Assembly (NCBI GenBank): GCA_949361645.1
Contig: OX442419.1
Location: 4,285,382-4,349,381 of the forward strand
From: Spongilla lacustris
Taxonomy: Eukaryota; Porifera; Demospongiae; Spongillida; Spongillidae
DNA length: 64,000 nt
Direction: 5' to 3'
In this document: positions 50,501-64,000 of the stretch, in pieces
How the letters are laid out: every line of letters begins with the position of its first letter
Numbering within the stretch: the first letter of the stretch is position 1
Notes under the pieces: generated by a model
The model's input: only the letters and a program-made list of their open reading frames with translations
Databases searched by the model: none
Told to the model about the DNA's origin: nothing
Position numbers and translations under genes: made by a program

Positions 50501-53500
50501 CTCGTCTGCATAACACAACGGAAACAATCCAAAAGTAACTTGCAAACATCCAGGTCATATACAACAAGAATTTTGCATTTTTGACCTTAAAGTGCTTCGA
50601 GACATTCCGTAAGGTTAAAACCCATGGTGACCACATCCACGTACAAGCATACATCCATATGTACGTACATACATCAATCAGTTCCTGCCCACAGATGGAT
50701 TTTTTTCCCCCCTGAACATGGTGTAAAGACTAAACTCCCATTTAATCAGTGTGGGAGTTACCACTAGCTACCCCTTTGTGGTTAAAACATGCAAAATCAC
50801 ATCCACAACGAACAGATACATGTATTGCAAATACACAACATGTATCCAAGAGTCCATTTAAAAACATGAAATCACCACATCAATCACATCTTAAGCATGC
50901 CCATTGCTGTTGATTGAATTGTTTTGAACACTTTCTCACATTGCCATCAAACTCTTAACACTGTCAAGAACAGGAGGTATTCTAGTGGATGGCTTCATAA
51001 GCCTTCATGTCCAATATCGTGCTCTTTACTCTCGCACATAGATCAATGTCAAACAATACAGGTTTGTGTATAGCCATTGACTTATCAGACGGGTTATGAA
51101 CACATTACCAGCTGGCTTTACACGCCTAGTTAAAACTATTAACTCTCGCATGTAGCTCAAACATGATGTAGTTAATTTTGTGTTGTGTAAAACTTGCACA
51201 AAGAAGGCCCTGTATAAAAATATGCCCTTGGCTGTTTATAGTAATACATTGGACAATGGGTTAACACTCCCTGACATCACCACAGCAAGCATACTAAGTC
51301 ATTAAGCTCTCCCCCAGGACCCAGCGCATCTCTTGAGATACGTTCCCACTCTTATTTCACAAAACACTTACCTCCAGTTGTATCTTCATCACTTGTAGGG
51401 GTGAGAGACCCTCATCACCTATATGAAGGTATTGTAACTTGCGCATGAACTCATCAGCCATGGTTGAAACCTGGAACTAAAATGTGAACGCAAAAACAAG
51501 TCACAGGTATGCAGATTTCCACAGCTGAATGACAAATCACAAGATGCTGTTCAAGACCTTACCCTAAGCACTTGTTCACTTGCAGAACTGGTTGTAGTGG
51601 ATGGAGTGCCTAGAAGCCATTATTTTCCAAGAAAGGAATGACCACAATTAATTTTGTAATAGTAACCCAAGCCCCATACATGCAGCAGACTGAGAAAGTG
51701 ATGAACCACATACCACAACATAGGGACACTTTATGACATCTTACACCACAGTGCAAAATGATTTAGCTAAACAATAGCCCTTGGACTCCACACAGTTGTT
51801 AGATTGCAAGTTGTGTATTCCAAAGTTATACCGTTCTGTAGTTGTACCAGCTCATGCATGTTGTACTTAATTAGCTTCAATTTTTAAAAAAATTAAATTT
51901 AGCGTGTAATTAGTTAAACCACAGCTCTCTTGCACTGTATTACCACAAATCCCCACATGTATGCCACAGCAGCACACCACTATACTCCTGTTCCCAAGAA
52001 GACTAGAGGTAGGGCTTTAAACCTCTTCTTTAATGTCTATTGTCCTGAATGTCCAAGCCTAGGGTACAATTGGACACCCAGGTGGACAGCAAAAAAAGTT
52101 TTTGCTGTTCGGTCACGGAAGGGACCTGCTGCTTTTAACGGTACTGGCCTACAGAACAAGTCTTTTCAGGATTGGGCCGAGATAAGCAAGGCTTCAATCC
52201 TTTTGGTACATGTAGAACGAGCCATGCTAGCGGACTATCCATTATGCTCCGTGTGGATTGGTCAGAGCGTAATGGATAGGTCCCTACCACGGGTCATTTT
52301 ACGAGTACCGAAAGGATTTAAGCCTTTACTTATCCCGGCCCAATCCTGAAAAGACTTGTTCTGTAGGCCAGTACCGTTAAAAACAGCCAGGTCCCTTCCG
52401 TGACTGAATGGCAAAAACTTTTTTTTGCTGTCCACCCGGGTGTCCAATTGTACCCCAGGGTGGACATTCAGGACAATAGACATTAAAAAAAAAAGAAGAG
52501 GTATGCATCCAGTACACAAAGAAGAATGAGGTTCAAACCCCTACACCTGTATATTATTTTACTACCCCATTCCAATAAAGCCCGTTATATATTCCTGTTC
52601 CCCAAGCACTCTGCTAACCTGTTGGCTTCAGCCTCCCCCCCACTGCAGGGCTCTTCTCCACCTGCACTTTGGCCTTCTTGCTGTCCGCGACATGACCGGA
52701 AGATGGACTCTGCTGCAACTCCTCAGCAAGTCGCTTCTCCCCCCGAACTGTAGGACTGTCCTGATTAGGTAGGATACCTTTGTTCTTGTTGGGAGCAGGT
52801 CCTATAAATCCATCACCGGGGGTAACCGGCGAGTCAGGTGCTGTTGTGGCACCAGCAATACTCCCTGCCGACACATCCGCTGCACCTGGATTTGCGTGGC
52901 TGACCTGCATGCATGCCAGAGTCCAAACACACATCATCACACCACAAGTTTGCGCCTTTAACCGCTAAAATGCTAACACTTATATGCACGCTTGCCTGCA
53001 CTATAAGTGGTGTCTGAAACACAGAGAGGCACGCAGCAATGACACAGTGCACTTATTTACATACATCATCAAAGGGAGACTTTAAAAAGAAACAAACAAA
53101 CAAAAAACAACAAATAAATAATATTACAAACTTGTCACTTGCAAACACGAAGGGGGTGTTCATCAGGATGGTGCAAGACGACGCAACTTTTACAACGCAC
53201 AAAAACAAACAACAACTCAACAGGCACACCACAAAGATGAACCTTCTGCTGCACAGAAATAACGAGGTAGATGAAACACCACACCTTCGACTTACCATAC
53301 TATGCACATCCATTAGCATACACACACACATACATACATACAAAATTCACTACCAACAACGGAAAACCAGGCCACAAATATATCACCTGGGAATTCTTAT
53401 CTTTGGCTTCCTCTACTACACTTCCCTGGCCCTGGCTGGCCACATCCACACCATAGATCTGCTGTGAATAGTAAGCATAGTAGTCCTGGAGGGAACCACC

Positions 53501-54718
53501 AACAGGAGCAGCTGCTGGTTCTCCAGTCCCTGTGAGAGCAGGGACCGGTTGCTCATTTGAGATCACACTGTTGGGGGGAAGAGTCCAGGAAACCTCATTT
53601 GTAGCAGGATTCCAATAGTATGAGCGATTGGTCTTCGCATCTACCACAGCCTGCCAGAAGCTGATGGTCGTAGTGTCAACAGCCGTTTCCGTCGTTGAAG
53701 GGAGAGGGGAGCTGACAGTAGTGTCCATGGTTTCAGGGTGAGTAAATTCGTCTAGCACACTCTGCACAAGAAAACAGAAACCCATGTAATCCTATTGGTT
53801 GCACCCACAGACATTGACTGGACTCGCTAGTTCCAAGCATACACAACCAAAAAATTTCGGGGAATTATCGGCTTGTAAGCACATAACATATCGTAACGGG
53901 CACGTTTTATAGCCCGTGTGAGCACCGATAAAAGGTTACATACGGAATCGGGTACGATATTACATGGTGCGTACTACTCATGCCCAACGCATCCAACCAC
54001 ATACCTGACCTCCCGAGTTTTCCTTTTCCTGCTGGCTTGCTGCAACTATTTCCTGGGAAAGAGCGAGGATATTTTGGTTTCACTTCATATACAAACTACC
54101 CCACCCTAAAGGACGTCTGGTAATGGTTCTACTATAGCTACACTGCGCCAAAAGCCCAAAAGCTTACTTTTAAAAATGTCTCTATCTCCGCTGCAACTTT
54201 CTCCTGCTCTTGTGGATCAAATACCTCACCTGCGCCTTTACAATGGAAAGCAGCGAACATAAACGACGATGCACAATTGATGAAGTGGTTGTATTCAACT
54301 ACGCAGCGTCAACTCTCACCTCCGTCTACATACAACGGTTTATACTTTGGATGAGCCGTGCTTTCTCCTGCGCATTGGTAATGAAAAGTGAATTGTTGTT
54401 CGAATCAGGATTCTAAATAATACGCACCTTTACGGGGGTTCTTTTTGTTCGCCTTTGCTGGGGATAAAGTGTGAGATTTCGCAAATTATAAATCGCATCG
54501 ACACACTCCCGCTACAACAGCTACGAGTGTGTTATGCTTCACGAGATGTTTAGCCTGGTACAAGTACACACCAACCAAAAATGCTCCAAAACATCATATA
54601 AACGTTTACGATGATGGAATAAGTTAGGGGTAAGATATAACGCACCACCAGACTTCTTATTCTCATCAAGCTGAAGGATTGGCTTTCTTCGAGTGTCCAC
54701 CTTTCCTTTTCGCCCCAT
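44567..54718 (-). CDS. FNBP4-like: FNBP4-like protein with two WW domains and a long RS/Lys- and Tyr/Gln-rich extension, 17 exons
   Basis: Exons (high to low) are 54718-54649 (or -54646), 54229-54168, 54052-54005, 53761-53387, 52904-52619, 51609-51563, 51470-51372, 50505-50372, 49866-49784, 49506-49412, 48959-48892, 48805-48442, 48344-48104, 47946-46548, 46458-44865, 44770-44677 and 44628-44567. They sum to 5121 nt, about 1706 residues. FNBP4 marks are the start MGRKGKV..RRKPILQLDE, WW1 at about 94-122, the helix ending QLE-TRLEDWKDGGLPSK, WW2 split over two exons at about 366-394, a proline tract near 463-475 and a C-terminal MIEKWNNLQ. Human FNBP4 is about 1017 residues. The excess comes from two exons of 1.4 and 1.6 kb encoding an acidic region, an SR/RS block (SRSKSRERRSRR), a KRKKKDKKDKKK block and a Tyr/Ala/Gln-rich tail. 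This composition suggests a nuclear, splicing-associated scaffold (inference). Exon 12 appears to use a GC donor (GAG-gcaagt). The last acceptor is uncertain; only the one at 44628 keeps phase. Confidence 0.85.
49186..49381. repeat. ~42-bp minisatellite in an FNBP4-like intron
   Basis: Four to five copies of a CAAATGCTCACTGCTTTACA-CTATGCCATT-GAGGATCCCC unit end in a poly(C) run at 49380-49401, just after exon 10 (49412). Confidence 0.8.
52021..52502. mobile_element. ~480-bp foldback element inside an FNBP4-like intron
   Basis: The arms of about 190 bp (52021-52213 and 52302-52502) are inverted copies. Shared blocks are AATGTCTATTGTCCTGAATG, GACAAGTCTTTTC-type and GGTACTGGCCTACAGAACAA. It lies between exons at 52619 and 51609, so it would be transcribed as a long hairpin. 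Confidence 0.8.
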
Positions 54719-54847
54719 ATAAAACGAAGGTGCACGTTGAGAAATAAAACGTCACCGCTCACGTGTTTATACCCGCTGTGCGCATGCGTTGAATTCCAAA
54801 ACTAAATTGATACTAAAAATCACTTGTAAGGTCTACTCTACAAATCA

Positions 54848-57191
54848 CTATCTAGACTCCAATGACTGACTTCCGTATGTCATGTTCATAGTGGAGTACA
54901 TTTTTGGAACAGCTTGCATTAGAGTGGTATCTGGACCTGTGAGAAAGGGCAGTAATTTGAGGCAATAATGCACAAGTACCCCCAGGCATGTCTCTCCACA
55001 TCTCACATTCAAGTACATGACATGATACATATTAAATTACAGAATCTCCCTACATACATGTATGTAAGCACACTGCTCACACCTACACACAATTATATGT
55101 AGCTGAATTTTAAAAATGAGGACGTACATGTATGTATGTACCTGTGCATTGTACCATTGGCTGTACTGGGCAATCAAACAGTTCCTTGACCTTTGCATCA
55201 CTATGCCTCATGTATGACTCTGCATACAGGCTCTGAAGTGCCCTACAATAGGAAGTTGAGTGTTAGCATCTCATTTATCATTATAGCACAGTTGCTGGAT
55301 CAGGGTATGAAAGAAAATTGAGGGTGCAGAAGAGGTATTTTGAGTATTTCAGTATGCATAATTTATAAATCATACTTTGGAAAGGGAGGGGGGTCCCCCC
55401 CCCCCCCCCCCCCCCCCACTTCATGGATCCACCACTAACATGCTGACGTTTGCTGGCACTCACTTATGAGTAGGATGCATTGTTGGTGGCTGACGGAGTA
55501 CTGCAGTCACTGTCTTAAATACTGTCCTATCTCTCATTGTGCCATCTCCTGAGTTCTTTGCGAGGGGGTTCCTCGCCGTGCCATGTCCCCAGGCCTTGGG
55601 GTAGTCTTCACATTGCCAGTAGGTGGCCGCGTCTTTCTGAGGGTAGCCTGAGAGCTCCTGCCTACTGAAGGTCCTATGGTACCAGTTGCTGGTGGTTAAA
55701 TAGGGTTCGTTGCGAAAGAGAACAGCTTGTTCCTGAGGAACAAATGGTCGGCCACGGCCCTTTGGGTTCTCCGTGGATGGAACTAAATCCTGCAAGCAGA
55801 GCCATCCACATGTCATTGAAAAAGTGTTACAACAGTTCACATCATAGTTTTGTGAGCAACTTATTTATGATGTGAGTAAATTATGATGCAACCACTTACA
55901 TTACAGCCACATCCACACACATATCACACAACACACAACACACACATACACAATGCATCAGATTGGTACAGACAAAGGCAATTGTCATTGTACATGGTAA
56001 AAAGCTTCCTAAAACTGAATCACCCAAAGTGTACATGCATGTATAGTTCTCAGAAAAATGATATGGAGTGAACAGTACCTTAGTGGGCCCATTAGCAAAG
56101 TGGTCAGCCAATGTGGCTGTCTGCAGTAGGTTAGGATGGGGAGTGAGGTGGGGAGTGAGGTCGACCTGCCCTTTGTACTTGGCCTTCATCTCACTGAGCT
56201 GATGGGCCATAGTGAGAGGTCTCCTCCACGGCTTGGCTGCAAGCTAATATTGGGTTGACATATTTAATTTCAGGGTAATATATACGTTCTGTTCTAAGAT
56301 TTAATATGATTCACTACTGTTGTCATGCTCAGATAAATGTACAAGCATTTTGCTTCATCATGCTTTCTAGCTTCTTGATGCCTACAGTATAGGAAGGGAT
56401 TTTCAAAAGTATCTCATTCAAATCATATTGGAAGAAACATATCAAAGTTGTGCTTGTGTGTTTACATCACTTAATCCAAAATCCAAGAGGCATTTGAGTT
56501 TTCCTCACAGTGAGGAGTCATAAAGATTGACAATGGTGCATGACAGAGAGGCATCATTGTAGTTGCATACTTTACTATGAATTTATTACCACATCCCTAG
56601 AAAAGAATCTTGCAGCGTTTTGCCAAGTCTTGACAAGCTCTTGAAGCAAATTTAGGAATCCTGACAAGATCTTACCAAAACATGATAAGACTTAATTGAC
56701 AAGGCGTTGTTTTTTTTTCTAGGGATACCACCAGTACTCTCAGAAGCTTAACTAAGCAGGCAGATGCCACCCATACCTTCTCTAATGTATCCAGGGTGTA
56801 ATGAACCTTGGCATTTGAGGGAGCCTTCCTAAATGTAGGTTGACCAAGAACAGCATCCTGGGGCTTGTAATTATATGCACTACTCGTAGTCGATTGATAC
56901 ACATCCTCAATCACCAATCCATTTGGAGGAGGGGCAAGCCTATCTGGCAGTGGATTGGTCAGCGTCATCTACAGAGAATTGAAGTACATTTAAAAAAAAA
57001 AAAACACTAAGAATGATATTATTTAAACTAAAAATGATCAACTACAGAACATGGTGCACAACCGCAAAATCGCGAACCTTAAATTCCTGAGGGGGAAATT
57101 CTGGAGTTGTCTTTACGACATAGCCCACACCCGCCGTTGTCAACTGAAGATCGTTTCGCGTATCTAAACTCAGGGTAGACGCTCGCTTCAT
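54848..57191 (-). CDS. Unrecognised conserved-looking protein of 328 residues, six exons
   Basis: Exons (transcript order) are 57191-57078, 56968-56777, 56243-56079, 55789-55464, 55242-55142 and 54936-54848. Their sum is 987 nt and all phases agree, so the model gives 328 residues plus stop. I do not recognise the family. The protein is soluble, with no signal peptide or membrane span. It is rich in Pro, Tyr, Thr and His, with short motifs spaced along it such as TPEFPPQEF, YNYKPQDAVLGQPTFRK, TTSNWYHRTFSRQELSGYP and YWQCEDYPKAWGHG. Such extended, aromatic-Pro patterns are typical of small ciliary or sperm microtubule-inner proteins, which is a guess only. The gene stops about 130 bp before the FNBP4-like start on the same strand. 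Its start is 174 bp from the divergent kinesin-8 start. The first ATG in the frame is 57236, but M at 57191 begins after a short poorly conserved-looking lead, so I chose 57191. Confidence 0.75.
55397..55418. repeat. Poly(C) run in an intron of the six-exon gene
   Basis: C-run between exons 4 and 5, only about 45 bp from the donor at 55464. Confidence 0.9.
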
Positions 57192-57365
57192 AATTGAGTA
57201 AACGTTACCAGGCAACTGGCAGTACGTCGCGTGCACACGTACCTTCAGCGCGCGAAAATTTTAAAATTGAAATTTAAAAAATACTAGGTGTTAGTTCCAA
57301 CAGAGATAGTATACTATCTCTGCTCATAATATCCGTAGAAACTTGTTACTACCTTACTAGTGACC
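57192..57365. promoter_or_regulatory. Shared bidirectional promoter region between the six-exon gene and kinesin-8
   Basis: The two translation starts point away from each other with only 174 bp between them, so both promoters and 5'UTRs must lie here or in upstream non-coding exons. The stretch contains an AT-rich block (about 57256-57290) and a short inverted repeat, GATAGTATACTATC, at 57305-57318. I see no clear TATA box placed for either gene. Confidence 0.5.
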
Positions 57366-63843
<6,478 letters not shown>

Positions 63844-63844
63844 G

Positions 63845-64000
63845 TGAGGTGACATGTGACCAGGCGACCTGTGTACCTGTGACCAGGTGACATGTGACCA
63901 GGTGACCTTTGTACTTGTGACCAGGTGACCCATGTACTTGTGACCAGGTGACCCATGTACTTGTGACCAGGTGACCTGTGTACTTGTGACCTGGCGACCT
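63845..64000. repeat. ~20-bp minisatellite at the window edge
   Basis: TGACCAGGTGACCTGTGTAC-like units start right after the exon 9 donor and run off the window. Confidence 0.85.

Overview
The window is nuclear DNA from an invertebrate animal. Genes are split by short GT-AG introns, and a Fringe glycosyltransferase (a metazoan family) is present. The rest is rich in microsatellites, minisatellites, long poly(C)/poly(G) runs and small inverted-repeat transposons. An intronless cAMP-receptor-like GPCR, compact genes and many repeated-element relics make a sponge my best guess, but this is inference from content and not a tested assignment.

Layout. From 0 to 4 kb there are only repeats: a 300-bp (CT)n tract, a poly(C)/(CG)n tract, a 100-bp direct repeat and a short perfect hairpin. 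A nine-exon Fringe-like gene (+) runs from 4.2 to 11.8 kb. From 12 to 17 kb there is a mosaic of TIR elements, including one that carries protein-kinase exon relics between ~220-bp inverted arms. From 17.6 to 21.5 kb there are two copies of one hairpin MITE family, a candidate exon and a 1.1-kb pyrimidine-only satellite. A complete single-exon 7TM receptor (+) lies at 23.4-24.5 kb. A Ty3/gypsy-type pol relic split by a 930-bp TIR element fills 24.9-26.5 kb. A 0.8-kb almost perfect palindrome lies at 30.0-30.9 kb, and satellite-like repeats at 32-34 kb. A two-exon gene for a 96-residue membrane protein (+) is at 35.8-36.1 kb. A four-exon secreted PLD-family (HKD) gene (-) is at 37.2-39.7 kb.

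From 44.6 kb to the right edge the window becomes gene-dense. A 17-exon FNBP4-like gene (-, 44.6-54.7 kb) encodes two WW domains, a proline tract and then a very long RS/Lys-rich and Tyr/Gln-rich extension. An unrecognised six-exon gene (-, 54.8-57.2 kb) ends only about 130 bp before the FNBP4-like start. It is head-to-head, 174 bp apart, with a kinesin-8 (KIF18-type) gene (+, 57.4 kb to beyond the edge).

I derived exon boundaries by reading splice signals and carrying phase from exon to exon. For Fringe, PLD, the FNBP4-like gene, the six-exon gene and the visible part of kinesin-8, the summed exon lengths are exact multiples of three. The genes share no obvious pathway: Fringe acts in Notch-type glycosylation, PLD is lysosomal/secreted, the FNBP4-like protein looks nuclear or splicing-associated, and kinesin-8 is a microtubule motor. 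The recurrent theme of the non-coding DNA is inverted-repeat elements, many carrying poly(C) runs, several of them sitting inside introns.
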